The notes: generated by a model not told the origin, from the letters alone. 64,000 nt of DNA from SIG78 sp036677805 (GCA_036677805.1 JAVBVS010000023.1:15538-79537); one strand, 5' to 3'. Numbered from the stretch's first letter, positions 16,216 to 25,763 are shown. Numbers and translations are program-made.

Positions 16216-17690
16216 AGAAGATGAATTGGGAAGAGCTCTTGTGTGTGGAAGTTACACCCTTGCCGGGGGTGGTGGTGATTTTCGGGGCGACCGGCGATCT
16301 GGCGCAGCGCAAGCTGTTTCCGGCGCTGGCCAATCTGGCGAAACGCGGGCTGCTGCATGAGGATTCGATGATCCTTGCCTGCGGCCGGCAGCCGTGGAGC
16401 GATGAGGCTTTCCGGGAGCATCTCGGCGGCGACCGGAAGTTTTTACGCCGGGTCTTTTATCTCGAGGGCGATAACGCGCAGGATGCGATCTATGACCAAC
16501 TGGCCGGGCGGCTGCGGCAGATCGACGCGACGCGGCAGGATTTTGATTTCAACCACCTTTTTTACATGGCGCTGGGGGCGGAAGACGCGTTGGCGGTCAT
16601 CCGGGCGCTGGCGCGTCACGGCCTGCTTGCCGAAACCCGCGACGGCGCCTGGCGCCATGTGGTGCTGGAAAAACCGTTCGGATACGATTACGATTCGGCG
16701 GAACGGCTGAACGGCGAACTCCATGCCATGCTTGCGGAGAATCAGATTTACCGGATCGATCACTATCTGGGCAAGGAGACGGTGCAGAATATTCTGATGC
16801 TGCGCTTCGCCAATGTGATTTTCGAGCCGCTCTGGCGGGCGGAGTATATCGACCGGGTAGAGATCACCGCGGCCGAGGAACTCGGCGTGGAGCAAAGGGG
16901 CCGTTACTACGACCGGGCCGGGGCGTTGCGCGATATGTTCCAGAATCACATGCTGCAACTGTTGAGTCTGATGGCAATGGAGCCTCCGGTTTCCTTCGAT
17001 GCCGACGCGGTGCGTGATGAAAAGGCCAAATTGTTGCGTTCGATCCGGCCGTTTGATTTGAAGCGGCTCGACGAACAGCTGGCGCGCGCTCAGTATGTCG
17101 CGGGCGACGGTCTGCCGGGCTATCGCGGGGAAAAGGGGATTGCGCCGGATTCCATGACGGAAACGTTTGTCGCGGCCAAACTGATGATCGACAACTGGCG
17201 GTGGAAGGGAGTGCCGTTTTACCTGCGTTCGGGCAAGCGGCTGGCGACCAAAAAAAGCGAGATCGCGATTATTTTCAAGCGGATTCCGCATTCGATCTTT
17301 CAGAATATCATGCCGGAGGATCTTTGCGCCGATACGCTGGTGCTCCAGATTCATCCGACCGAGGGCGCCGAGCTGGCGCTTCAGGCCAAGAAACCGGGGC
17401 CGAAACTCTGCCTCGGCCGCATGACGCTGCATTTCAACTACAACGAGCTGGCGCCGCGCCACGGCGACGACGCCTACGAACGGCTGCTGCTCGATGCGCT
17501 GCTGGGCGATCCTTCGCTTTTTATCCGCAGCGACTTCATCGAAGAGTCGTGGAAGCTCCTGACCCCGGTGCTGGAGGCGTGGAACCGGCAGTGCACGCAC
17601 TGTGCGCTGGAATTTTATCCCGCCCGCAGCGAAGGCCCCGCCGGCGCGGCGCGATTGATCGCGCCGGAATTCTGGCGGCCTCTGGCGTGA
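16212..17690 (+). CDS. zwf: Glucose-6-phosphate 1-dehydrogenase
   Basis: This enzyme oxidises glucose 6-phosphate to 6-phosphogluconolactone with NADP, the entry to the oxidative pentose phosphate pathway. The 492-residue length is normal. Landmarks are the N-terminal GATGDLAQRKLFPAL dinucleotide site, VVLEKPFGYD, the catalytic signature RIDHYLGKETVQNI, NHMLQLLSLMAMEPP, and FYLRSGKRL. The start overlaps the preceding glycosyltransferase (ATGA). No pgl or gnd lies alongside. It converges on der with a 9-nt gap. Confidence 0.96.
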   Translation: MKKMNWEELLCVEVTPLPGVVVIFGATGDLAQRKLFPALANLAKRGLLHEDSMILACGRQPWSDEAFREHLGGDRKFLRRVFYLEGDNAQDAIYDQLAGRLRQIDATRQDFDFNHLFYMALGAEDALAVIRALARHGLLAETRDGAWRHVVLEKPFGYDYDSAERLNGELHAMLAENQIYRIDHYLGKETVQNILMLRFANVIFEPLWRAEYIDRVEITAAEELGVEQRGRYYDRAGALRDMFQNHMLQLLSLMAMEPPVSFDADAVRDEKAKLLRSIRPFDLKRLDEQLARAQYVAGDGLPGYRGEKGIAPDSMTETFVAAKLMIDNWRWKGVPFYLRSGKRLATKKSEIAIIFKRIPHSIFQNIMPEDLCADTLVLQIHPTEGAELALQAKKPGPKLCLGRMTLHFNYNELAPRHGDDAYERLLLDALLGDPSLFIRSDFIEESWKLLTPVLEAWNRQCTHCALEFYPARSEGPAGAARLIAPEFWRPLA

Positions 17691-17699
17691 GGCCGCGAA

Positions 17700-19130
17700 T
17701 TATTTCCGTCGCCGGGGTTCGTTGCGGCTCGGGGTGTGGAAATTGACCACCTTTTTGGGCCGGTCGCGCAATTCGAGGATGATCGGCAGTCCGGTCAGGT
17801 CGAACGCCTGGCGCAGGGTATTCCTGAGGTAAGCCAGATAATTCGGCGCGCAGTTGGCCGATTTGTTGACGAACAGCAGGAAGCGCGGCGGCATCTGGCC
17901 GGTCATCGCCGCGTAATACAGCCGGAGCGGCGAAACTCCCACCACCGGCGGCGAGAGCTTTTCGAACGCATCCAGCAGCACCCGGTTGACCAGCGCGGTC
18001 GAAAGTTTCAGTTCCAGTTGCTCGGCGACCGCGGTGATGCTGTCGAGCAGCGTATTGAGATGGAGGCGCTTGGCCGCGCTGACGAAGACCGCCGGCGCAT
18101 AGGCCAGACCGGGCAGGTTGCGCCGCAGGTCGGCCTGAAGCACCTTCAATTTTTCTTCGCCGAGGCAAAGGTCGTATTTGTTGGCGGCGATGATGCACGC
18201 TTTCTGGGATTTTTCGATCAGGCCCGCGATCCGGCGGTCCTGGGCGGTAATGCCGTCCATGCCGGCTTCGGTCACCATGATGACCAGATCCGCCCGCTGA
18301 ACGGCCGACTCCGCCCGCATTACGCTGAACATTTCCACCGCGTCGTGAACTTTGGCGGTTTTGCGCAATCCGGCGGTATCGACCAGAATCGCCGGTCGCA
18401 TTTCGTCGCGATATTTGATCTGGAAATCGACATCCACCGCGTCCCGGGTGGTGCCGGCGATTTCGCTGGTGATCACCCGTTCTTCGCCGAGGAGCGCATT
18501 GACCAGCGACGATTTGCCGACGTTGGGCCGTCCGATGATGGCGATCCGAAGCGGCTTGACGGTATTCTCCTCCTCTTCCAGCGAGACCTCCGGCAGCTGC
18601 CGGAGCGCGGTTTCCATCAGAGTGTCGATGCCGATGCGATGGAGGCAGGAAACCGGCACATAGTCGGCGAAGCCCAGCCGGGTGAATTCGACCGCTTCGC
18701 CGGAGAGGTTGGAATTGTCGCTTTTGTTGACCGCCAGCAGAATCGGCTTGCCGGTGGCGCGGAGCCGCCCGGCCACATCCTCGTCCAGCGGAACAATGCC
18801 CTGCTGGACATTGACCACCATGATCAGCAGATCGGCGTCGGCGACGGCGGTAAAAACCTGTTCGGCGATATGTTCGTCCCAACGGTCGATGCCGCGGGTC
18901 GCGCCGAGGGTGCCGAGGCCGCCGGTGTCGATCAATTGGAAATGACGGCCGCGGAAGCTGCCGACGGCGGCCACCCGGTCGCGGGTGACGCCGCTCTGTT
19001 CGTGGACGATCGCCATGCGCCGTCCGATGATGGCGTTGAACAACGACGATTTGCCGACGTTGGGCCGCCCGACGATGGCGATGGTCGGCAGTTTCACCGG
19101 CGCAGTATCCGGGGTGGAGTTTTCGGGCAT
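17700..19130 (-). CDS. der: Ribosome-assembly GTPase Der (EngA)
   Basis: This tandem-GTPase protein of about 476 residues acts in 50S subunit assembly. Each G domain opens with GRPNVGKSSLFN (residue about 20) or GRPNVGKSSLVN (about 210), with DTGGLG and DTAGLR switch II motifs and NKSD and NKYD specificity motifs. The C-terminal KH-like domain is present (PPVVGVSPLRLYYAAM to RPKKVVNFHTPSRN). ATG at 19130 is the conserved start; an upstream in-frame ATG would overlap the preceding gene. It is the last gene of a minus-strand operon, 13 nt after the YdbH-like gene. Confidence 0.96.
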   Translation of the reverse strand: MPENSTPDTAPVKLPTIAIVGRPNVGKSSLFNAIIGRRMAIVHEQSGVTRDRVAAVGSFRGRHFQLIDTGGLGTLGATRGIDRWDEHIAEQVFTAVADADLLIMVVNVQQGIVPLDEDVAGRLRATGKPILLAVNKSDNSNLSGEAVEFTRLGFADYVPVSCLHRIGIDTLMETALRQLPEVSLEEEENTVKPLRIAIIGRPNVGKSSLVNALLGEERVITSEIAGTTRDAVDVDFQIKYRDEMRPAILVDTAGLRKTAKVHDAVEMFSVMRAESAVQRADLVIMVTEAGMDGITAQDRRIAGLIEKSQKACIIAANKYDLCLGEEKLKVLQADLRRNLPGLAYAPAVFVSAAKRLHLNTLLDSITAVAEQLELKLSTALVNRVLLDAFEKLSPPVVGVSPLRLYYAAMTGQMPPRFLLFVNKSANCAPNYLAYLRNTLRQAFDLTGLPIILELRDRPKKVVNFHTPSRNEPRRRK

Positions 19131-19143
19131 GGCAATAAAATCC

Positions 19144-22100
19144 TTAGAGTTTGGCGCCGTTCGGACGCGGAGCATCCGGAGCTTTGTCGGCATTGAGTTT
19201 CAGATCGACCAGAAGTTCGAGTTCGCCGCTGAAGCCTTCTTCTCCGGAACTGGCCGGACGGAACGGCGATGCGGCGTCTTTTCCCTGATAAACGAATGGA
19301 ACCGGGGCGTCCGGGACGCCGTCGGCCTTGATTTTCATCCGCAGCGCCCCGTCCCGGTCGGCGAAATCGAATTGCGCCGAGGTGCAGCGCATGGCCCGCA
19401 GCACCGCCAGCGTGAAGGCCTGGTAATTGGGGTCGCCCACCTTGACTACATAACGTTCGAGCGCGCCGAATTTGAGCAGTTCGCCCGACGGCGTTTTGAA
19501 GCCGAGGGAAGAGTCGCCGAAGTTCAGGGTGCCGTCGGCATATTTGGCGTTGACCGTACCGGAAACGACCGCGCCGCCCTCCATCGCGTCAATGCCGAGG
19601 TTGGTCAGGAAAGGGGCCAGCGGCATCTGCGATACCGCCAGCATCAGCGGAACTTCATTCTGCCCGGCGGTCTGGAAGCGCACCGGGGCCGTCAGTCGGA
19701 GATTGCCGCCGCCGGAGGACCCTTCCCAGGCGGAAACGGATACTTCATGGCCGGCGTTGAAGGTCAGTTGGAACCGGTTGTCCCGGAATTCCCAGTTTTT
19801 CCATTTGAAACGTTTGGCCGTCAGCGGCACATCCGGCCGCGAAATCAGACCGATAAGGTCATGGAACTCCACCGTCGCCGCCGCGCCTTCAAGCAGGCCG
19901 TTGCCCAGCATCCAGTCGCTGTCGGTCGCGCTGACCGTACCGGTGGCGGCGGCGGTTTCGAAATCGCTTTTCAGCACACCGTGAAGACTGAACTTCCCGG
20001 CCGTGATCACCGCCGGACAATCGGAATACCAATTGCTCAGGTCCAGCGGACCGGCCAGACTAGCGGGCGCGAGATCGAAGGCCAGCTCGAGCTGCGGATT
20101 GCGCGGCGGCAATGCGATATGCGTTTCCAGTTTGACTTTGCCGTCCTGCAATCTGGGAGAGGTCAGTTCGCCGGTCCCGGCGATTCCTTCGTCATTCTGG
20201 GTCAGCACGGCCTCGAGGGCGCCTTCATTCTGTCCGCCGAGTGTGATCCGGCCGACGGTGAGGCGACCGGAAGCGTCCGGTTTCGTTCCGGCCGGAGTTT
20301 TGCCGATCCGCCAGGGCAGGTCGAGGGTAACAGCGCCGGCGTCAAGCCGGGCGAAGGTGGCGGAAACGCTGCCGTCGACCAGCCGCAGATGGCCGGTGGC
20401 GCCCGCTCCGGCATCGTGCTCGCCTTCCAGTTCGAACTGCGGCGCCAGAAGCGAAAATTGCGGCGTGATCAAGGTGGCATTGCCGGCGGTCAGCGCGGTT
20501 TGGAAAAGCGGCCGTTGCGGATTGCGGAAGGCGAAGTGGCCTTTCAGCGTTTCACTGCCGAGATGCATGGTCTGATAACTCCACGAGGGATGCGCCAGGT
20601 CGAGTTCGGCCTGAAAATCCAGAAATTTTCCGTCGCTGCCCTGTCGGCAATGGAGCCTGGCCTGCGAACCGGCGAAATTGCCCGATCCCGCCGGTCCCCG
20701 AACCCGGAATGCTTCGGCATTGAGTTCGCAGGCGAACTGGTCGGTGTCGGGTTCCCGGCGGATCTGCCAGCTGCTGTTCTGAAAATCGCCCTGCCAGTTT
20801 TTCCACACCGGCTTGAACGCGGCGGCCGAAAACTTGAATTCGTCGGGGAGGGCGGTAAAGCTTTCTCCGGCCAGTTCGAGCTTGCCGTCGACGGCGCTCC
20901 AGGGTTGACCCAGAATTCGGACATCGCCCTGACTGAATTCAAAATTGCCGCGCCAGGATTGCGCCCGGTCATTGTCGGGATGAATCAGATGGAGCTGCGG
21001 ACGGGTAAAATTCCAGTCGCCGCTTCGGATCGATCGGGCGGAAAAGTGCAGTTCCGCATTGTCCGGCTTGGCGGCGGAGGTGAAGACGCCGGCGCCGCGC
21101 AGTTCCGGCGTCGCGAGCTGCAACGCCAGATCGCCGCGCCGGAAAATGGCATCGTCGGTTTTGAAATCGCAAGACTGGATTGTCCAGCGCGGACCGTCGA
21201 TCCGGCGCGTGGCGACGATCTCGCTCTGGAACTTGCTGCTGTCGAGTTTGAATTGCGGCGTAAGCAGCGCGTAGCTTTGCGCCCGGGCAATCAGATAGAA
21301 GTCGTACTGACCGGCTTCGGACATGCGAACGTTGAGTTCACCGGCTGGATTGCGCAAATCCAGCTGTCCCCGCGGCGTATCGCAGACCAGCTTGTCGAAG
21401 TTGAATTCAAACGTGTCGCCCGAACCGGAACGGCCTTCGCCGAACCGCCAGTTGGCGCGCAGTTCGCCCCGGTCGCTGCGCCAGCTTCCGGTGCTGTTTT
21501 TCAGTTCAAGACCCTTGAATTTCAATTGGGCGACCAGACTGCCGCGTTCGGCGACGCCTTCCCCGGAAAGCGTGAAGTTTTCCGCATTCAGCGCCAGCTG
21601 GCTTCCGGCTTCGCCGGCCACCACCCAGTTTTCCGGCGCCGCTTCGCCGCCGGCGGTTTCGCAACGCCAGGCTCCGGTCTGCCAATCGACGCTGCCGGTG
21701 AACTGCCGGACAACGGGATAAATATTTTTGCCTGCAAATCCGAAGCGCCGGTTGGTCATGTGAACCAGGGCCGGACCAAAATCGATCCGGCCGGAGAAGC
21801 GACTGATGGAGGACTTTTCATGATACTCCAGTTGCCACTCCTGAATTTTCAGCGGCACCGGCGATTGCAGCGGCAGTTCCGGAATCTTGAATTCCAATTT
21901 CCCGGGAGTACCGGAAAGATTGAATGTCACCGGCGTTTCGGGCTGAAATTTGAGCCGGCCCCATTCCAGCGTCCCGTCGCGCAATGTTCCGGCATAGCGC
22001 AGGTGAGAAACTTTGAGCGCCGGAAATTCGAGGCGAAAACTGCCGGTGCCGGAGATGCTGCCGCTGCGGAACAATGCGGCCAGCGGCACCGGCGCGCCGG

Positions 22101-22776
22101 AACGCAACAGAAATTCCTGAAGAAAGAGGATTCCCAGTTCGTTTTGAATATTGAATACGATTTCGCCTTTGCCGCGGTCGAGGCGGGCTTCCCATTCTCC
22201 GGTGCGGCCGTCCGCGGCCTGCCAGTTGCCGCTGAACAGGAAGCAGCCGGCTTCCGCTTCCCGGCGCACTTGAATGCGGCAGGCGAACGGCTGATCCGCC
22301 CGCCCCGGAGTCGTGATGGCGGCGTCGAGCAGCAGCGGGATGGCGCTGCCGTCGGGTCCCGGCGGCAATTCGGTCAGCGCGGTGATGAAATCCGCCGCGG
22401 GATACCCGTTGACGAGCAGTTGCGCATCGCGCATCTCCAGATTCATCCGCGGCTTGAGCAAACGCAGTTCGCGGAAGCGGGGGACGCCGAAATTGCGCTC
22501 CGCGGGATAATCGAAAATCAGTACGGCATTGGGCGCGGCCAGCAGCGGCCGGGTGCCGTCTCCGATGGAGAGCTGTTCGACTTCAATGCGGTTGTAGTTG
22601 CCCGATTTGATGCCGCCCACCCGGAAATGGCTCTGGTTGCGCTCCAGCCAGCGGGGAAATTCATTCTGCCGGAGATGGCGGGGCAGCAGGTAGAAAAATG
22701 CCAGCAGGCCGAATCCGGCCAGCAGCACCATCGCCACGCCGCCGGTCAACAGCCACAGTTTTCGTTTGCTCATCAT
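19144..22776 (-). CDS. AsmA-like/YdbH-like envelope protein (putative intermembrane lipid-transfer protein)
   Basis: The 1210-residue protein has one N-terminal membrane anchor (KLWLLTGGVAMVLLAGFGLL then AFFYLLP) and a very long periplasmic beta-rich body. The C-terminal 250 residues resemble the YdbH domain (PF11739): GGAVVSGTVNAKYADGTLNF, SGELLKFGALERYV, then YQAFTLAVLRAM, DRDGALRMKIKADG and a lipocalin-like end. In Enterobacteria YdbH, TamB and YhdP are redundant AsmA-like bridges moving phospholipid to the outer membrane. Start: the first of two ATGs, with GGAGG 9 nt upstream. It lies in an operon between a PurN-like gene and der. Family call is by pattern; transport role is inferred. Confidence 0.75.
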   Translation of the reverse strand: MMSKRKLWLLTGGVAMVLLAGFGLLAFFYLLPRHLRQNEFPRWLERNQSHFRVGGIKSGNYNRIEVEQLSIGDGTRPLLAAPNAVLIFDYPAERNFGVPRFRELRLLKPRMNLEMRDAQLLVNGYPAADFITALTELPPGPDGSAIPLLLDAAITTPGRADQPFACRIQVRREAEAGCFLFSGNWQAADGRTGEWEARLDRGKGEIVFNIQNELGILFLQEFLLRSGAPVPLAALFRSGSISGTGSFRLEFPALKVSHLRYAGTLRDGTLEWGRLKFQPETPVTFNLSGTPGKLEFKIPELPLQSPVPLKIQEWQLEYHEKSSISRFSGRIDFGPALVHMTNRRFGFAGKNIYPVVRQFTGSVDWQTGAWRCETAGGEAAPENWVVAGEAGSQLALNAENFTLSGEGVAERGSLVAQLKFKGLELKNSTGSWRSDRGELRANWRFGEGRSGSGDTFEFNFDKLVCDTPRGQLDLRNPAGELNVRMSEAGQYDFYLIARAQSYALLTPQFKLDSSKFQSEIVATRRIDGPRWTIQSCDFKTDDAIFRRGDLALQLATPELRGAGVFTSAAKPDNAELHFSARSIRSGDWNFTRPQLHLIHPDNDRAQSWRGNFEFSQGDVRILGQPWSAVDGKLELAGESFTALPDEFKFSAAAFKPVWKNWQGDFQNSSWQIRREPDTDQFACELNAEAFRVRGPAGSGNFAGSQARLHCRQGSDGKFLDFQAELDLAHPSWSYQTMHLGSETLKGHFAFRNPQRPLFQTALTAGNATLITPQFSLLAPQFELEGEHDAGAGATGHLRLVDGSVSATFARLDAGAVTLDLPWRIGKTPAGTKPDASGRLTVGRITLGGQNEGALEAVLTQNDEGIAGTGELTSPRLQDGKVKLETHIALPPRNPQLELAFDLAPASLAGPLDLSNWYSDCPAVITAGKFSLHGVLKSDFETAAATGTVSATDSDWMLGNGLLEGAAATVEFHDLIGLISRPDVPLTAKRFKWKNWEFRDNRFQLTFNAGHEVSVSAWEGSSGGGNLRLTAPVRFQTAGQNEVPLMLAVSQMPLAPFLTNLGIDAMEGGAVVSGTVNAKYADGTLNFGDSSLGFKTPSGELLKFGALERYVVKVGDPNYQAFTLAVLRAMRCTSAQFDFADRDGALRMKIKADGVPDAPVPFVYQGKDAASPFRPASSGEEGFSGELELLVDLKLNADKAPDAPRPNGAKL

Positions 22777-22798
22777 GGGTTCTTGCCTCCGGAAAAAA

Positions 22799-23701
22799 TC
22801 ATTGCCGGCTTCTTGCATATCCGTCGTCGCCATATTCCAGCACCCCCGCGGACCGGAAGGGTTCCGATTCCAAACGGCGGTAAAACAGTTCATCGCCCCG
22901 GCGCGCAAACCGCCGCAGCGCAAAATCCCGCACCACCCGGGGAAACAGACGGTAATCGCCGAATTGCTTCAGCCGCTCCTGCTCGCTTCGGGCAAACGCG
23001 AACAGTTCGTCGCCCCAACCTCCGGCGGGCCGCCGCGGCGGCCGCGCCGCCTGAATGGCGCGCAGCATTGCCGGCGTCCGTCCGGCCCATTCGACCGGTA
23101 CCGGAGCGGAAATTCCGAGCAGGAGTCCGTTGTCCATGTCGCCGCCGCTTCCGGTATAGGGCGACGCCAGGATGACGCTGGAGCGCAGCGCCGGAAATCC
23201 GGCCAGCAGCGCCGTTTCGATCGGCTTGGTATGCAATCCGACCAGCATCCGCCGGCCGGCATCGTCAACCACGCTCAGGTCGCCCGGGTGAATATTCAGA
23301 CAGGGCAGATCGGCGGCAATGTTGCACAACGATTCAAATCCCGCCAGTACGCCGAAATCGAGTTGGAATGGCAGCAGCAGCCGGCGCAGTTCATCGGTCC
23401 AGCGCAGCCGGAGCTCGCGTCCCGCAACAGTGGCGAGCGAAGTTGAAGCCGCTCCATGGCTGCGATAAAATTCCCGGATGTCCAGCGCCGCCACCGGAAG
23501 ATCGAAGCGCCGGCCGATTTCACTGGCGCGGGACCGCTCCGGCGCATCGGTGACCAAGGCCACCGGCCGCGCGGCGGCGCGTACTTCGGGATCTTCCAGC
23601 AGATGTTCGGCATTGGAGCCGCTGCCGGAGAGAAATATGGCAAATCGCGCCGGCCGGGATTGCGGCAGCGAACCAAGAAACACCGTAATCTCGGAAACCA
23701 T
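22799..23701 (-). CDS. PurN-like formyltransferase family protein
   Basis: This 300-residue cytosolic protein has the N-terminal fold of glycinamide ribonucleotide formyltransferase: ARFAIFLSGSGSNAEHLLE at residues 18-36, the LNIHPGDL segment (catalytic Asn and His), and GGDMDNGLLLG (catalytic Asp region). A canonical PurN is about 200 residues and reads HPSLLP. This one reads HPGDLS and has an 80-residue C-terminal extension rich in Arg and aromatic residues. It may therefore act on a different amino acceptor. It is the first gene of the operon with the YdbH-like protein and der. Confidence 0.75.
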   Translation of the reverse strand: MVSEITVFLGSLPQSRPARFAIFLSGSGSNAEHLLEDPEVRAAARPVALVTDAPERSRASEIGRRFDLPVAALDIREFYRSHGAASTSLATVAGRELRLRWTDELRRLLLPFQLDFGVLAGFESLCNIAADLPCLNIHPGDLSVVDDAGRRMLVGLHTKPIETALLAGFPALRSSVILASPYTGSGGDMDNGLLLGISAPVPVEWAGRTPAMLRAIQAARPPRRPAGGWGDELFAFARSEQERLKQFGDYRLFPRVVRDFALRRFARRGDELFYRRLESEPFRSAGVLEYGDDGYARSRQ

Positions 23702-23948
23702 GCTGAATTTTCAACTTTCAGGGAACGCAATGAAAAAAATCGACTGTCTATTTAAAATGACGTAAAAAATCAAATCTGCAAGTTTTTTTCCGAAAAAAGC
23801 CCGGATTGACTTTGGGTTGAACGGAAAATTCGTAAAAAATGATCAAGTTTCTTGGTTTTTGACTTGCACCGGACGGATCGACTGGTTATATTTAATATCA
23901 ATACGAATTTGGCCATATAGATTTTCACATAAAACAAAGAGGTGCACT
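23702..23948. promoter_or_regulatory. AT-rich divergent intergenic region
   Basis: This 247-bp AT-rich region separates the minus-strand PurN-like operon from the plus-strand secreted protein at 23949. The plus-strand promoter is listed separately. I see no other clear element. Confidence 0.4.
23864..23892 (+). promoter_or_regulatory. Sigma-70-type promoter for the gene at 23949
   Basis: TTGCAC (23864-23869) and TATATT (23887-23892) are separated by 17 bp, in an AT-rich context. The predicted leader is about 50 nt with AGAGGTG before the ATG. Confidence 0.6.
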
Positions 23949-24650
23949 ATGCGTATTGGCGGCGGATTCGGTAAATTGGCGTCGGTGCTGGCGTGCGGCG
24001 TTTTTGCAATGTCGGCGATGGCGGGGTTCTGGGACTGGACGCGACCGTTTCAGGGGCCGGAACGTTATGTGACCACGCTGGTGATCACCGGAAATTACAA
24101 GCGTCCGCTGGCGCTGGCGCAGTTGATTCGCGTCGAAAGCCGCCAGCCTTATCTGCTGGTCCCGGCGGTGGAATCCGGCAATAAGGAAGTATTCTTCTGC
24201 CCGGCCAATGAACGGACTCCGGCGATGAAACTGCGTGATGCCGATATCAGCCGTTTCGTTCGTCTGCTCAACCCCGACCGGGTGATTGTGCTCGGGGATG
24301 AACGTTATGTCGCGTCGCAGTATATGCCGGTGCTTGACGGCCGGATTCCGGTGATCCGGATCGACTCCGACAATTGGGAAAACAATGCGGCGACGCTGGG
24401 CACGATGCTCAATCTGAACAATCTGCGGGCCGACTATGCGGAGATCAGCCGCCAGCTCGAACCCAATGCGTTGTACAAGCCGCTTCCGGCCAAGCCGGCC
24501 GCTGCGCCCGCCGAGGCTGAAACGGTGGAATCGGTGCCCGCGCCCAAGGCGGCTCCGGATGCTCCGGCCGTGCCCGAAGTTCCCGCGGTTCCGGCCACGC
24601 CCGATCCGGCCGCCGGCGAAGTGACTCCGGCGGCTGACGCCGCCAAGTAA
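23949..24650 (+). CDS. Secreted protein of unknown function with Ala/Pro-rich tail
   Basis: The 233-residue protein starts with a signal peptide (MRIGGGFGKLASVLACGVFA then MSAMA). The body (about residues 35-165) alternates strands and helices: YVTTLVITGNYKRPLALAQL, LLVPAVESGNKEVFFC, and ISRFVRLLNPDRVIVLGDERYV. This is loosely reminiscent of the Rossmann-like cell-wall-binding repeat 2. The last 60 residues are a low-complexity Ala/Pro/Glu linker that could span peptidoglycan. The ATG at 23949 is chosen because AGAGGTG precedes it and the signal peptide starts there. The function is not recognised. Confidence 0.75.
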   Translation: MRIGGGFGKLASVLACGVFAMSAMAGFWDWTRPFQGPERYVTTLVITGNYKRPLALAQLIRVESRQPYLLVPAVESGNKEVFFCPANERTPAMKLRDADISRFVRLLNPDRVIVLGDERYVASQYMPVLDGRIPVIRIDSDNWENNAATLGTMLNLNNLRADYAEISRQLEPNALYKPLPAKPAAAPAEAETVESVPAPKAAPDAPAVPEVPAVPATPDPAAGEVTPAADAAK

Positions 24651-24665
24651 CCAGAGCGCTCATTT

Positions 24666-24693
24666 CCGGCCCCGGACCTCCGGGGCCGGTTTC
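24666..24693 (+). terminator. GC-rich terminator-like hairpin
   Basis: A perfect 10-bp stem CCGGCCCCGG/CCGGGGCCGG (24666-24675, 24680-24689) has a 4-nt loop and is followed by only three T. It lies just after the gene at 23949 and may attenuate rather than fully stop transcription into the permease gene. Confidence 0.6.
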
Positions 24694-24711
24694 ATCAATA
24701 CCGGGACAGCC

Positions 24712-25665
24712 ATGCTGAATTTTTTCAAGATTGCCGCCAACACATTCAAGGAGTCGGTACGCGAGCCGATTTTCGCCATTCTGTTGATGTGCGCCGTGCT
24801 GCTGATCGGGAATTTCCCGTTCGTTGCGATCTTTGTCTTCTACGACCAGGTCAAACTGGTGGTGGACAGTTCCATGGCGACGACGATGCTGTTCGGACTT
24901 TTTGCCGCGGTTTTATGTTCCAGCCATACGGTTTCCCGGGAAATGCGCGACGGGACGGTGCTGCTGCTCTTTTCCAAACCGGTCTTTCGCTGGAATTTCA
25001 TTCTGGCCAAGATCGCCGGGATCATGGTGGCGTCGCTGCTCTTCGTGCTGGTGTGCAACGCCGTTTCGGTGGTGGCGCTCTACATTGCCATCGATCCGTT
25101 CCGGGTGGATTTCAAGCTCTATTATTTCTTCCTGACGCTGCTGGCGCTGGGGGCGGTCGGCGGCATGGCGATGAACTTTGCCCGGTCAAGCTCGTTTCCG
25201 GCGGTGATGACGCTGTTTCTGGCCGTGTCGATGCCGCTGCTGGCGCTCGGGACGATGTTGGTCAAGAAGGCTCCGCCCGAAATCGTGCTCAGTGATTTCC
25301 TGCTGGCCGTCACCTTGCTTTTCTTTGCGGTGGCCGCAATGGCGACTTTGACGGTAGTGTTCGCCACCCGGCTGGATATGGTTTCGAATCTATGTGTATC
25401 GACCGTGTTGTTTGTGCTGGGATTGATGTCCAATTACCTCTTTCAGCCGGCCGCGGATACCTTCAGTCCGTTCGCCTCGCTGATTTATGCGCTGGTGCCG
25501 AACTGGCAGATGTTCTGGCTGGCCGATGCGCTGGCCGCCCGGAAGGCCATTCCGCTGAGTTATCTGGGTTGGGCCGGGCTTTATGTGGTGTTGTATATCG
25601 GTTTGTGTTCGCTGTGGGCGGTGCTGGTGTTTCAGGACAAGGAGATCGCCAAGGACACGCGTTGA
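24712..25665 (+). CDS. ABC-2 type transporter permease
   Basis: This 317-residue inner-membrane protein has about seven hydrophobic segments. The N-terminal amphipathic helix (FFKIAANTFKESVREPIFAIL) and the large cytosolic loop EMRDGTVLLLFSKPVFRWNF are typical of ABC-2/NosY-type permeases, in which the motif meets the ATPase. No ABC ATPase gene is in the window, so its partner must be encoded elsewhere. Substrate unknown. It is followed by a strong terminator. Confidence 0.85.
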   Translation: MLNFFKIAANTFKESVREPIFAILLMCAVLLIGNFPFVAIFVFYDQVKLVVDSSMATTMLFGLFAAVLCSSHTVSREMRDGTVLLLFSKPVFRWNFILAKIAGIMVASLLFVLVCNAVSVVALYIAIDPFRVDFKLYYFFLTLLALGAVGGMAMNFARSSSFPAVMTLFLAVSMPLLALGTMLVKKAPPEIVLSDFLLAVTLLFFAVAAMATLTVVFATRLDMVSNLCVSTVLFVLGLMSNYLFQPAADTFSPFASLIYALVPNWQMFWLADALAARKAIPLSYLGWAGLYVVLYIGLCSLWAVLVFQDKEIAKDTR

Positions 25666-25693
25666 TTTGCGGCAAGGCATGACGATAGCCGAT

Positions 25694-25729
25694 CCGCCGG
25701 AGCGCAGAAAGCGTGCCGGCGGTTTTTTT
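25694..25729 (+). terminator. Rho-independent terminator after the ABC-2 permease
   Basis: A 7-bp stem CCGCCGG/CCGGCGG (25694-25700, 25716-25722) is followed by seven T. Confidence 0.85.
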
Positions 25730-25763
25730 CTGCTCAAATTGCTGGAAATCGGGTGACGGATAC

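Noticed and set aside
18985..23175. A very long open frame on the plus strand opposite the YdbH-like gene
   Set aside because: It is a mirror of the GC-rich codon pattern of the minus-strand gene: no ribosome site, no domain, low-complexity Arg/Gly/Ala composition. The minus-strand reading has a signal anchor and conserved C-terminus.
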